The notes under the pieces: generated by a model | Told to the model about the DNA's origin: nothing | Databases searched by the model: none | What the model saw: the letters and a program-made list of their open reading frames with translations, nothing else | Origin: Flavobacteriales bacterium 33_180_T64 | GTDB lineage: Bacteria > Bacteroidota > Bacteroidia > Flavobacteriales > Flavobacteriaceae | DNA: 64,000 nt | Assembly: GCA_002162685.1 (NCBI GenBank) | Contig: MAAQ01000019.1 | Location: 39,604 to 103,603 of the forward strand | Direction of reading: 5' to 3' | Program-made: the position numbers and the translations under genes | Shown here: one piece after another, positions 24,456 to 34,095 of the stretch | Position numbering within the stretch: position 1 is the first letter of the stretch | How the letters are laid out: each line of letters begins with the position of its first letter

Positions 24456-26849
24456 TTATTCTATTATCATTTTTTTAGAGTCAATCTTTTTCCCTTCAAC
24501 AAACAGCGTATAATAATACATGCCTGCTGCTAGTGAGTCACTATTAAAGAACATTTCATTTTCTCCTAAATCTTTTAAAGATACATTATCAATTACCTGT
24601 CCAGCTGTATTACTAAAAACAATGGCTGCTCTTTTATAAATTGTAGGCACATAATACTTTATAGAGGTTGTTCCATTAAATGGGTTTGGAATATTTTGAT
24701 ATAATATTGGCCCACTATTTCTATTCGTATTAACTTCTTCGGTATCTAATGTCTGACAAGCACAAGCTTCTAGTATTGTTAGTCTCGTGATTAAATCATC
24801 AATTTGAGTTTGCTGCGCTGTGTTTTGAGATTCTAAAGTATTTAATATTGGTGATAAATCTACATTTACAGACGTACCATTTTCTATAGCAACTGTTAAG
24901 GTATTTCCTGATAATGATGCTGAAGTTAAATTTTGAGCATCTGTTCCAGTACCATCTTGTAATGTTGATAAATCTACTCCTGTTCCGTTAGAAATACTTA
25001 AAGTACTTCCCGAAAGTGATAAATCTTGTGTGTCTGTATTATCCAAGTACGAAGCTAAATCTACTGTTGATGCATTACCTGTTATACTTAAAGTATTTGT
25101 TACTAAAGAAAGAGCCTGAGCATCTGTACCTGTACCATCTTGTAATCCTGATAAATCTACTCCTGTTCCGTTAGAAATACTTAAAGTACTTCCTGAAAGT
25201 GATAAGTCTTGTGTGTCTGTATTATCCAAGTACGAAGCTAAATCTACTGTTGATGCATTACCTGTTATGCTTAAGGTATTTGTTACTAAAGAAAGAGCTT
25301 GAGCATCTGTACCTGTACCGTCTTGTAATCCTGACAAATCTACTCCTGTTCCGTTAGAAATACTTAAAGTACTTCCCGAAAGTGATAAATCTTGTGTGTC
25401 TGTATTATCTAAATAAGGAGATAAATCTATTGTAGTAGCATCATTAGTTAAACTTAATACATCAGATGCTAATGTTAAGTCCTGCGCATCTGTATTCGCT
25501 TCTAAAGCATTCCATGTTGTACCATTCCAAGTTACTAAAGCATTTAAATCGGTATCGTAAACCATTAAACCTTGTTGTGTAGCATCTATAGGTAAACCAT
25601 TTGCCGCAGCAGTCTCTAATGCTATACGTTCTACAGTTGTTAGCCTATTTACTAAAAACCCTTTATCTGTATCTGCTAGTTCTAAAGACGCATTAGCATT
25701 TGCAGCAACAGTACCAATACCAACACTCAATCTGTTTGTAATAGTATCTCCTCCTAAAGCCATCGTATTTAGTTGGTTTACATGAACGCCTTGACCTATA
25801 GCTACAGAATAATTACTCTCTGCTCTACTTTCATTTCCTAAAGTTATTCCATATCGTCCATCTACACGAGCTTTATAGCCTATAGCAATAACATCGCTGT
25901 TATTTGGATAGGACTGAGCACCTACAAAAGTAGTTCTACTTCTTTTCCCTGGATTACCTGAACTTACAGGTCCTCCCCATTGCCCAGTAATATTAAGAAT
26001 GTCAATACTTTGACTATAATTTGCAAAGGCTCCCATACCAACATTATCTTCTCCTTCTCTATTTGTAAAGCCATTAAAAACACCTACAAAAGTATTTCTA
26101 TTTGCATTGCTTGTATTATTATTTCTATTATTATCTCCTCCAGCATAATTACCTACAAATGTATTATAGTCGGCATGCTCAGTTGCACAACCTGCTCCTT
26201 GACCTATAAAGGTATTTAAACGTCCTACTCCATTATCTATTCCTGCAGAATCTCCTACTGCGGTATTTTTATAACCCGTTGTATTGTCATAACCCGCTTC
26301 ATCACCAAAAAAGGCATTAGCATAACCAGTAGTATTACTTCGTCCTGAAGTACTCCCTACAAAAGTATTATCGCTAGCTGTTGTTGTATTATAGCCTGCG
26401 TCTTCGCCTATAAATACATTATCGTCTCCATCAAGTAGCGCTTGCCCTGCCTCTTCTCCTACTATAGTATTATCACTAGCTCCATTGGTCATTACCATCC
26501 CTGCCTCAACACCTATAACTGTATTATCAGTTCCGTTACAGTATCTTGCTGCAAAAGCTCCTATAAAAACATTGTCAGTACCTGTAGTTGCAAATTCTCC
26601 TGCATAAGCGCCAATAAATGTATTATCTCGTTGGGATGTATGTGATTTCCCAGCATTATATCCAATAAAAGTTGTATGTAAACCTGAGGTTAAAGAAAAT
26701 CCAGAACTGTCTCCATAAAGTGTATTATAATCACCTGAAGTAATATTTACTCCAGATCCTGTTCCTTGTGATTCATTACCAATTTGTGCTGAAGTTGTTA
26801 CTACACAAAAAAGGAGAAATAATTTTAAAAGTAGTTTTTTTTTATTCAT
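24456..26849 (-). CDS. Adhesin-like T9SS cargo with YadA-type head repeats
   Basis: The protein has 797 residues with a signal peptide (about 1-21). Residues about 30-370 are about 15 imperfect 25- to 28-residue repeats of the DNTFIGAYAG / NTTGYxNxFxGxxAG type, like the left-handed beta-roll heads of trimeric autotransporter adhesins and tail fibres. Then come three copies of a 61-residue module (TDTQDLSLSGSTLSIS and so on). A short heptad coil (about 670-692, QTQIDDLITRLTILE) and a T9SS type A sorting domain (last ~80 residues, ending KKMIIE) follow. It is probably displayed on the surface as a fibre. There is no membrane anchor of the YadA type; T9SS replaces it. Confidence 0.85.
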   Translation of the reverse strand: MNKKKLLLKLFLLFCVVTTSAQIGNESQGTGSGVNITSGDYNTLYGDSSGFSLTSGLHTTFIGYNAGKSHTSQRDNTFIGAYAGEFATTGTDNVFIGAFAARYCNGTDNTVIGVEAGMVMTNGASDNTIVGEEAGQALLDGDDNVFIGEDAGYNTTTASDNTFVGSTSGRSNTTGYANAFFGDEAGYDNTTGYKNTAVGDSAGIDNGVGRLNTFIGQGAGCATEHADYNTFVGNYAGGDNNRNNNTSNANRNTFVGVFNGFTNREGEDNVGMGAFANYSQSIDILNITGQWGGPVSSGNPGKRSRTTFVGAQSYPNNSDVIAIGYKARVDGRYGITLGNESRAESNYSVAIGQGVHVNQLNTMALGGDTITNRLSVGIGTVAANANASLELADTDKGFLVNRLTTVERIALETAAANGLPIDATQQGLMVYDTDLNALVTWNGTTWNALEANTDAQDLTLASDVLSLTNDATTIDLSPYLDNTDTQDLSLSGSTLSISNGTGVDLSGLQDGTGTDAQALSLVTNTLSITGNASTVDLASYLDNTDTQDLSLSGSTLSISNGTGVDLSGLQDGTGTDAQALSLVTNTLSITGNASTVDLASYLDNTDTQDLSLSGSTLSISNGTGVDLSTLQDGTGTDAQNLTSASLSGNTLTVAIENGTSVNVDLSPILNTLESQNTAQQTQIDDLITRLTILEACACQTLDTEEVNTNRNSGPILYQNIPNPFNGTTSIKYYVPTIYKRAAIVFSNTAGQVIDNVSLKDLGENEMFFNSDSLAAGMYYYTLFVEGKKIDSKKMIIE
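24935..25483 (-). repeat. Three tandem 183-bp repeats inside the adhesin-like gene
   Basis: The phrase beginning GAGCATCTGT recurs at 24935, 25118 and 25301, with a diverged copy (GCGCATCTGT) at 25484, exactly 183 bases apart each time. Each unit encodes 61 residues. The first two are nearly identical; the third diverges in its second half. They are prone to copy-number change by recombination. Confidence 0.9.
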
Positions 26850-26878
26850 TGTGAATTAGTTAAAAATTAAATAGCAAT

Positions 26879-26886
26879 CAAATATA
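26879..26886 (-). promoter_or_regulatory. Putative -7 promoter box of the adhesin-like gene
   Basis: On the minus strand this reads TATATTTG (TAnnTTTG), 29 bases before the adhesin-like start codon at 26849. Confidence 0.4.
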
Positions 26887-26948
26887 ACTAATTTAATTCA
26901 AAATTAATATTTTAGCTTTTTCAATCCTTTTTTCTATTCCTAACGTAA

Positions 26949-28865
26949 ATGAAACTATTTATCTCTCTCTCGTTTTTATTTTTTCACACCCTATCTTTTG
27001 CTCAAAACAGTAATTCTATTGCCAGAGAATGGGTAGATACTATGTTAGAAATGGTAAAAGAAGATGGTCAAGGCCCAACTATTCATGCTCGAAATTTCTT
27101 TCATGTTACTGCTGCAATGCATGATGCTTGGGCAGCTTATGACCCTAAACAAAAGACGTATTTTCTTGGAACAAAAAAAAACGGCAATACTATAGCTTTT
27201 AATCCTAACTTTAAACAAATTTCTAAAAACACAGACAGTTTAAGACATATAGCTATAAGTTTTGCGGCTTTTAGAATTTTAAAATCTAGATACGACGATT
27301 ATGGAAGTAAAGGACGTACCATAGACCTTTTAATTAATACTATTGAAAAGCACAATTTTAATATAAATGATAACGCTACTAATTATGAAGATGGAACGCC
27401 TGAAGCTCTAGGAAATTATATAGCTGAACAAATATTAATATTTGGTAAAAATGACGGTTCTAAGGAAGAGGATAGACACGAACTTGAAAAGTACTCCCCA
27501 AAAAACAAAAAATTAATGCCTGAAAACCCAGGAGCTATAGGACTAAATTTCCCAAACCATTGGCAACCTATATATATAAATAAATATATTACTAAAAAAG
27601 GGCCAGATAAATCATTAAAAGAGTGGAATCATTTACTTATAGAAGGTAATGTAGATTTTTTAACACCTTTTTGGGGAGAAGTACAATCTTTTGCATTGCC
27701 TACAGAATCTAAAGAAGGAATGATTCACTTTAATCCTGGACCTCCACCTTATATTAATACTGGCAACCAACAAGAAACAGAAGCTTATCGTTGGGGATTT
27801 TCATTAGTTCAAAGATATTCTAGTAAGTTAGATAGCGACAATTCTAAAATATGGGATATTTCGCCAAAAGGTATAACAAGCTTAGATGGGCATTTACCAA
27901 CTGGACTTAATGAATACAAAACATATTATACTAATGTAGGAAATAATAAAAGGAACTATAACATTAAAAATCCTATTACAAAAAAAAAATACCCTAAAAA
28001 CTTAGTTAAGCAAGGAGATTATTGTAGAGTTACAGCAGAGTTTTGGGTAGATGGTCCTAATACAAAATCTCCTCCAGGACATTGGTTAGAATTTTTAAAT
28101 AAAGTATCATATCATCCAGAATTCAAAAGAAAATGGAACGGGAAAGGACAGTCGTTATCACAATTAGAGTGGGATATAAAAAGCTATTTTTTAATGAGTG
28201 GCACAATGCACGATGCAGCTATATCTTGTTGGAGCGCAAAAGGACACTATGATTATGTAAGACCAATATCTGCTATTCGTTACTTAGGAAGTTTAGGGCA
28301 ATCTTCAAATTCTAATAAACCAAATTATAATAGCTCTGGTTTAAAACTAGAAAAAGGTCTTGTCGAATTAGTTACAGAAAATGATTCATTAGTAGGAATT
28401 AATAAAGAGCACCTTAATAAGCTAAAAATATATAATTGGAGAGGTCCAGACTATATTGACAACCCTTTTACAGATACTGCAGGAGTAGGCTGGATTCTTG
28501 CTGAAAACTGGTGGCCATACCAACGATATACATTTACAACACCTCCATTTGCAGGATATACATCTGGTCATTCAACTTTTTCTATAGCAAGTGCCGAATT
28601 ATTAACTTATATATCTGGATCTCCATATTTTCCTGATGGATTAGAAACATTCACAGCTAATAAAAATGAATTCTTAGGGTTTGAAAATGGTCCTTCAGAA
28701 ACAATAACATTACAATGGGCAACTTTTTATGATGCTGCAATTGAAACATGTTTATCAAGAGTTTGGGGCGGAATCCATCCTCCTTCAGACGACATTGAAG
28801 GAAGAAAGACAGGTAAGAAAGTAGCAGAAAATGCAATTAAATTTTCTAAATCCTTTTTTAATTAA
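26949..28865 (+). CDS. Secreted vanadium-dependent haloperoxidase-like / PAP2-fold protein
   Basis: The protein has 638 residues with a signal peptide (about 1-18, SFAQ). The C-terminal part has the vanadate/phosphate-binding motifs of the PAP2/haloperoxidase superfamily: the GHYDYVRPISAIR segment, the AGYTSGHSTFS motif and the late SRVWGGIHPPSDD with Arg and His. Vanadium haloperoxidases oxidise halides; related proteins are acid phosphatases, and the sequence alone does not decide between them. It is a long secreted form. The DUF2723 gene follows after 63 bases on the same strand. Confidence 0.85.
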   Translation: MKLFISLSFLFFHTLSFAQNSNSIAREWVDTMLEMVKEDGQGPTIHARNFFHVTAAMHDAWAAYDPKQKTYFLGTKKNGNTIAFNPNFKQISKNTDSLRHIAISFAAFRILKSRYDDYGSKGRTIDLLINTIEKHNFNINDNATNYEDGTPEALGNYIAEQILIFGKNDGSKEEDRHELEKYSPKNKKLMPENPGAIGLNFPNHWQPIYINKYITKKGPDKSLKEWNHLLIEGNVDFLTPFWGEVQSFALPTESKEGMIHFNPGPPPYINTGNQQETEAYRWGFSLVQRYSSKLDSDNSKIWDISPKGITSLDGHLPTGLNEYKTYYTNVGNNKRNYNIKNPITKKKYPKNLVKQGDYCRVTAEFWVDGPNTKSPPGHWLEFLNKVSYHPEFKRKWNGKGQSLSQLEWDIKSYFLMSGTMHDAAISCWSAKGHYDYVRPISAIRYLGSLGQSSNSNKPNYNSSGLKLEKGLVELVTENDSLVGINKEHLNKLKIYNWRGPDYIDNPFTDTAGVGWILAENWWPYQRYTFTTPPFAGYTSGHSTFSIASAELLTYISGSPYFPDGLETFTANKNEFLGFENGPSETITLQWATFYDAAIETCLSRVWGGIHPPSDDIEGRKTGKKVAENAIKFSKSFFN

Positions 28866-28928
28866 AAAAATAATCAATTTTTAAATTCATATTTCTACTA
28901 TCTTTCCAAAAAACAATTAACTATTACT

Positions 28929-31900
28929 ATGATAAAAAAAGAAAGAATCGTAAGCTTAACTCTTTTTATAATTGTTTTTATAATTTACGCTATTTCTTCT
29001 TCTAGAACAATTAGCTTTTGGGATAGTCCAGAATTTGTTATGAGTAGCTATAATTTACAAGCAACTCATCCTCCAGGCTCTCCTTTTTACACAATGATTT
29101 GCAGCGTTGTCTTACAGTTTTTCTCGGCCACTAAAGCTGCTTTTGTTTCTAACTTAATATCTGGCTTTTTTGGTGCTTTAACTGTAACCTTTCTTTTTAA
29201 GATAACATATTATATCACTACAAAAATACAAATAAGTAAATCTTTATTTGAAGAAAAACACTTACCTTATTTAACTGGGATTACAAGTGCTTTAACATTA
29301 GCCTTTTCTAATAGTTTTTGGATTGCTTCTACAGAAACAGAAGTCTACACATTATCATTTGCGTTAATGACCATAATGATTTATGTTATGTTAAAATGGG
29401 GAAATGCCTCAACAAAAAAGGAAGAAACAAAACTTATTTTATTATTCGCATTATTATTGGGAATAGCAACTGGTGTTCACTTAATCCTAATTTCTATAAT
29501 TATCCCTTTATCACTTTTATTTACACACAAAAAATATGGCTTAACTATAAAACATATAATACTATCCTTAATTATAGGATGTATATTATTTTTTGGCATT
29601 TACTTATTTGCTATTCAAGGTGTTATAAAAATAGCTAGTGTTCTAGATATTTGGCTAGTAAATTCATTTAAAGCAGGCGTAAATACTGGCTTAGTAGTTT
29701 TGGCATTATTATTAGGAATATTCTTTTCGGTAACACTATGGTGTACTCATAAAACAAAAAAATACACATTACACTATATCACTTTAGCTAGTCTATTTTT
29801 TTTAATTGGTGTTAGTTCTTATATAATGCCACTACAAAGAACTAATGCTAATACACAAATTTCAAATGGAGTAAGTACCAGCAATAGAATGCTACAATAT
29901 ATAAAAGGCGATCAATTTGGAATTAGTAATATTCCTCTTTTAAAAGGATACACTTACAATGCACCTTTAGATAATAATACTCCTTTTATAAATGGAAAGC
30001 CGACTTTAACTTTTGATCCACAAAAGCAAAAATATATTACTGTTGATAATGGAGATAATAAAAAAGTAAGATACTCTAAAGAGTTTTCTATGTATTTCCC
30101 TAGACTATTTGACTCTAGAAATGAAAACGAATATAAATTATGGACAACAATAAAAGGCGAGCCTGTTAATTATCTTGTAGATGGAGAGGTTAAGACAATT
30201 TACAAACCAACTTATAAAGAGAACTTTAGTTTTTTTATAGATTATCAAGTCATGTGGTTAAATCTACGTTACTTATTTTGGAATTTTGTAGGCAAGCAAA
30301 ATAACAATCATGGTATAGGCTTTATTAAAGATGGTAATTGGGTTAGTGGAATAAATAGTATTGACAAATCAAGAGTTGGTGATTATTCTAATACACCTGA
30401 GCGATTTAGAAATGATAAAAGTAGAAATACATTTTATTTTATACCATTTATCTTAGGCCTTTTAGGCTTATTAACACTAATAAAACATAAACACTACTTA
30501 CTAACAACATTGTTTATTTTTTTAGCCTTTGGATTAGGTATTACTTTATATATTAATCCAACACCATACAGTATTTTAGTTAGAGAACGTGATTATATTT
30601 TTATAGGTTCATTTATTATTTTTTCACTTTGGGTTGGACTGTCTATTGTTTTAATTTATAATGCCTTAAAATTCATCTCATCAAACAAGAATAGATTAAT
30701 AACGGTTTCAATTCTTGTTTTTATTGGCTCTCCATTGCAACTATTAGCCAAAGGATGGAATGATCACCAACGTAGTTATGATACTTTTGCTTACGATTTT
30801 GGAAAAGCCTATTTAGATGCATGCCCAGAACAAGCCATACTCATTACTAATGGTGATAACATGACTTTTCCTTTATGGTATTTACAAGAAGTAGAAAAGT
30901 ATCGAACTGATGTTAGAGTTCTAAATTTTGATCAAATGAATTTAGATACTTCTATAGAGAATCTTAAGAAAAAAATAAACGCTTCTAATCCTATAAAATT
31001 TAATTTAGAAAAACGCTTTTATATAAATGGAGTCGATAGACTTATCCCATTACAACAAGACACTAATAAAGCTGCAGTTTTATCTGTTTTATTTCAATTT
31101 TTTAAAGATAGTACTACACGAATTAATTGGAATGGGAAACTAAAGTATTATATGCCAACAACTAAATTTTCTATCCCTATAGACACCATAGAAATAAAAA
31201 AAAATGGATTAATCGCAGAAGAATTAACGGCGTCCTACACTAAGGAAATAAAATGGGATTATGCTAAAAACTTCTATGGTTTAAATGAAATTGTTTTATT
31301 TAATGTTATTGCAAACAACATACATGACAGACCTATTTGTTTTGCCATTAATGGCAAAAAGGATCATTATTTAGGATTACAAAACTACTTCATTCAAAAT
31401 GGAATGGTAGAACAGTTAGCACCTATTCAAAGAACGGATGCTTCAATAAATCCAAAAATTATAAACACAAAAATGATGTATCCTTATATAATGGATAAAT
31501 TACAATTTAAAGGGTTGAATGATGAAACAAAATTTTTAAACTATGAGAATAGAGCTTACGTAAAAGATATTTTAAGACGTAATTATTATTTTCTAGCACA
31601 AGCATTATTAGAAGAAGGTAAAACAAAACAAGCAATTGCAGTACTAGATAAATCTTTTACTCTTTTTCCCAATAAAACTATTTCTTATAAACAATATGCT
31701 TATGCATTAGGCAAATTATATTTTAGAGCAGGCTTACATGAAGAAGGATCTAAGGTATGTACTTTGGCAATGAATAATATATGGGAAGAACTTAAATGGA
31801 TAACCTCTTTTAATCCACCATATCCAATTATAAATGTAAAACATGCAGAAAAGTTAAAAAACATGTATTTACAAATGGTTAAACAATTCCCTGGCGACAA

Positions 31901-31985
31901 AAAAACGTTGAGCATATACGAACAACGTTTTAAAACTTTTGAAGCCTACTATATAAACTGGCAACAAACAAACTGGCCTTACTAG
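28929..31985 (+). CDS. DUF2723 protein: GT39-like membrane glycosyltransferase
   Basis: The protein has 1018 residues. The N-terminal half has about twelve membrane helices with the SFWDSPEFV motif in the first loop, characteristic of DUF2723 (TMEM260-like) O-mannosyltransferase-fold proteins. The C-terminal ~400 residues are soluble and mostly helical, with TPR-like repeats near the end (for example LLEEGKTKQAIAVLDKSF). It probably transfers a lipid-linked sugar to secreted proteins in the periplasm, as described for Bacteroidota general O-glycosylation; the sugar and targets are unknown. A methyltransferase gene starts 12 bases downstream. Confidence 0.88.
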   Translation: MIKKERIVSLTLFIIVFIIYAISSSRTISFWDSPEFVMSSYNLQATHPPGSPFYTMICSVVLQFFSATKAAFVSNLISGFFGALTVTFLFKITYYITTKIQISKSLFEEKHLPYLTGITSALTLAFSNSFWIASTETEVYTLSFALMTIMIYVMLKWGNASTKKEETKLILLFALLLGIATGVHLILISIIIPLSLLFTHKKYGLTIKHIILSLIIGCILFFGIYLFAIQGVIKIASVLDIWLVNSFKAGVNTGLVVLALLLGIFFSVTLWCTHKTKKYTLHYITLASLFFLIGVSSYIMPLQRTNANTQISNGVSTSNRMLQYIKGDQFGISNIPLLKGYTYNAPLDNNTPFINGKPTLTFDPQKQKYITVDNGDNKKVRYSKEFSMYFPRLFDSRNENEYKLWTTIKGEPVNYLVDGEVKTIYKPTYKENFSFFIDYQVMWLNLRYLFWNFVGKQNNNHGIGFIKDGNWVSGINSIDKSRVGDYSNTPERFRNDKSRNTFYFIPFILGLLGLLTLIKHKHYLLTTLFIFLAFGLGITLYINPTPYSILVRERDYIFIGSFIIFSLWVGLSIVLIYNALKFISSNKNRLITVSILVFIGSPLQLLAKGWNDHQRSYDTFAYDFGKAYLDACPEQAILITNGDNMTFPLWYLQEVEKYRTDVRVLNFDQMNLDTSIENLKKKINASNPIKFNLEKRFYINGVDRLIPLQQDTNKAAVLSVLFQFFKDSTTRINWNGKLKYYMPTTKFSIPIDTIEIKKNGLIAEELTASYTKEIKWDYAKNFYGLNEIVLFNVIANNIHDRPICFAINGKKDHYLGLQNYFIQNGMVEQLAPIQRTDASINPKIINTKMMYPYIMDKLQFKGLNDETKFLNYENRAYVKDILRRNYYFLAQALLEEGKTKQAIAVLDKSFTLFPNKTISYKQYAYALGKLYFRAGLHEEGSKVCTLAMNNIWEELKWITSFNPPYPIINVKHAEKLKNMYLQMVKQFPGDKKTLSIYEQRFKTFEAYYINWQQTNWPY

Positions 31986-31997
31986 CTTATTTAATAT

Positions 31998-32771
31998 ATG
32001 TTTTTATTTTCAACAGAAATTACATCTTCCAAAATTATATCAGACAACCCTTTGTTTCAAAGGACATTAAAAGCTTACAATTTAATAGCAAAAAAAATTG
32101 AAGGAGATGTTCTAGAAATTGGCTGTGGTGAAGGTTATGGCATAGATATCATTTCAAAAAAAGCAAATTCATTGACTGTTATAGATAAATCTAAATATGT
32201 ATTAGAAAGAATTAAAGATAAGTTTCCAGAAACTACTATATTACATCAAAACATTCCTCCTTTAAATAATTTAAAAGACAATAGTTTTGATACTATTATC
32301 TCTTTTCAAGTAATAGAGCATATAGAAGACGCTACTCTTTTTATAAAAGAAATCCATCGTGTTTTAAAGCCAAATGGCAAAGCATATATTACGACTCCAA
32401 ACTCTAAAAAGACAATTGCTAGAAATCCTTGGCATTATAAAGAATATAATTATTCAGAAATAAATACCTTAATTAGAAATAGTTTTAACAATTATAGTAT
32501 TAATGGTATTCAAGGTAATGAAAAAACAGATATTTACTATTTAAAAAACAAACAGTCTGTAGAACGACTTTTACGTTTCGATGTGTTTAAAATACAATAC
32601 AAAATGCCTGCACCTCTTCTTAGAATACCTTATGAAGTGGTAAATAGATTAAATAGAAATAAACTTTTAAAAAAGAATGCATCATTAGTAAATAGTATTA
32701 AACTAGAAGATTATTCACTAAAAGCATATTCTCAAGAAACTCTAGATTTTTTCTGTGTATTAAAAAAATAA
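31998..32771 (+). CDS. Class I SAM-dependent methyltransferase
   Basis: The protein has 257 residues. Motif I is VLEIGCGEGYG (about 37-47). DNSFDTIISFQVIEHIED and HRVLKPNGKAYITTPN are the Methyltransf_11 motifs that follow. It begins 12 bases after the DUF2723 gene and is followed nine bases later by the NUDIX gene, so these three probably form one operon. The substrate is unknown; a role in modifying glycans or lipids would suit the neighbourhood, but that is inference. Confidence 0.85.
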   Translation: MFLFSTEITSSKIISDNPLFQRTLKAYNLIAKKIEGDVLEIGCGEGYGIDIISKKANSLTVIDKSKYVLERIKDKFPETTILHQNIPPLNNLKDNSFDTIISFQVIEHIEDATLFIKEIHRVLKPNGKAYITTPNSKKTIARNPWHYKEYNYSEINTLIRNSFNNYSINGIQGNEKTDIYYLKNKQSVERLLRFDVFKIQYKMPAPLLRIPYEVVNRLNRNKLLKKNASLVNSIKLEDYSLKAYSQETLDFFCVLKK

Positions 32772-32780
32772 AGAATATAA

Positions 32781-33338
32781 ATGTATGACGAACTTATAGA
32801 CATATTAACACCTAAAGGTAAACCAACAGGGAAATCAGCATTAAAATCTGAAATCCACTCCAAAGGCTATTATCATAACACAGCTCATCTCTGGTTTTAT
32901 ACTTCGGAAGGCTACATCCTACTCCAACAACGTGCAGCTTCAAAAATCATTTATCCTTTACTTTGGGATGTTTCAGTAGCTGGACATGTAGACGCAGGAG
33001 AGTCTATAGAGCAAGCTGCTATTAGAGAAACAAAAGAGGAAATTAATCTAGATATTTCCGAAGCACAACTCATTAAAATAGGTGTGTTTGAATGTTTTCA
33101 ATCCTATCCAAATGATATTATAGATAATGAATTTCACAATACATTCCTTTGTGAATTAAAAACAGATTTAAAAAACCTAACACCACAACTTGAAGAGGTT
33201 GAAGCATTAAAGCTAGTGACTTTAAAAGAATTTGAAACACTTTTAAAACACAGTAAAACCAATAATCATTTTGTATCAAGCAATAGCGATTATTATAAAT
33301 TTATAGCGAAAACCATCAAAACAAAGATTTCAAAATAA
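32781..33338 (+). CDS. NUDIX hydrolase
   Basis: The protein has 185 residues. The Nudix box GHVDAGES...REtkEEinl (about residues 74-96) fits G-x5-E-x7-REUxEExGU except that the second Gly is Asn. The surrounding WDVSVAGHV and WFYTSEGYILLQQR strands resemble the YfcD/isopentenyl-diphosphate isomerase-like branch. It probably hydrolyses a nucleoside-diphosphate derivative; the substrate cannot be predicted. It is packed between the methyltransferase gene and the PrsW-like gene. Confidence 0.88.
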   Translation: MYDELIDILTPKGKPTGKSALKSEIHSKGYYHNTAHLWFYTSEGYILLQQRAASKIIYPLLWDVSVAGHVDAGESIEQAAIRETKEEINLDISEAQLIKIGVFECFQSYPNDIIDNEFHNTFLCELKTDLKNLTPQLEEVEALKLVTLKEFETLLKHSKTNNHFVSSNSDYYKFIAKTIKTKISK

Positions 33339-33357
33339 TTTTTACTACTTTTCATTT

Positions 33358-34059
33358 ATGATGAATCTCCTCCTCCTTGCTATTGCTCCAATATGTATTA
33401 TTATTCTATACATTTATTATAAAGATAAATATGACAAAGAACCTAAAGGCTTATTATTAGCCAGCTTTTTATTAGGTGCAATTGGCAGTATTATTATTAC
33501 AACAATCATATATAAAGGTTTTGATATTATATTACCATTGAAAGACCATTTTAGTGTTCCCCAGCAATTTATAAAAGCATTCTTAGTTGTAGGTCTCACT
33601 GAAGAGTTTAGTAAGTATATCATCGTTCGTTATTTTGCACAGCCGAAAAAAGCTTTTAACGAGCCTTTTGATGGAATTGTATATGCTGTTATGGTTTCTA
33701 TGGGTTTTGCTGCTACCGAAAACATATTCTACGTTTTAGAAGGTGGTTATGTTACTGGTATTTTAAGAGCATTCACAGCGGTTCCGGCACATGCCACTTT
33801 TGGTATTTTGATGGGTTACTTTATGGGTAAAGCCAAATTTTCAAAGAACAAGGCTTCGCTTAATATCTTGGGACTTTTACTTGCTATGTTATTTCATGGA
33901 TTTTATGATTTTTTCTTATTTATAGACTTTATTCCTGGGGTTTGGGTTGGTGCATTTATATCGTTAATTATTGGTATTATTCTATCACACAAAGCCATAA
34001 AAAAACATCAAGAAAATTCCAACTTTAAACCCAAAAGTGACAATACCCAAGTACTTTAA
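33358..34059 (+). CDS. PrsW family intramembrane glutamic-type protease
   Basis: The protein has 233 residues with about seven membrane helices. The PrsW active-site motifs are visible: EEFSKY (paired Glu), FDGIVYAVMVSMGFAATEN (the Glu in ATEN), HATFGILMG and HGFYDF. In Bacillus, PrsW cleaves an anti-sigma factor. The substrate here is unknown and no anti-sigma gene is adjacent. The biotin carrier gene begins 36 bases downstream. Confidence 0.88.
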   Translation: MMNLLLLAIAPICIIILYIYYKDKYDKEPKGLLLASFLLGAIGSIIITTIIYKGFDIILPLKDHFSVPQQFIKAFLVVGLTEEFSKYIIVRYFAQPKKAFNEPFDGIVYAVMVSMGFAATENIFYVLEGGYVTGILRAFTAVPAHATFGILMGYFMGKAKFSKNKASLNILGLLLAMLFHGFYDFFLFIDFIPGVWVGAFISLIIGIILSHKAIKKHQENSNFKPKSDNTQVL

Positions 34060-34095
34060 TTTGTTATCTTTATCACAAATTAAAAATAAGTTTCA

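Noticed and set aside
24935..25483. Regular repeats that could be mistaken for a CRISPR array
   Set aside because: The 183-bp period is in frame, coding, and has no short conserved repeat with unique spacers; it is a protein repeat.
25980..26645. Plus-strand open frames rich in Ile, Ser and Cys inside the adhesin-like gene
   Set aside because: They mirror the repetitive coding sequence on the other strand; composition is an artefact of the repeats.
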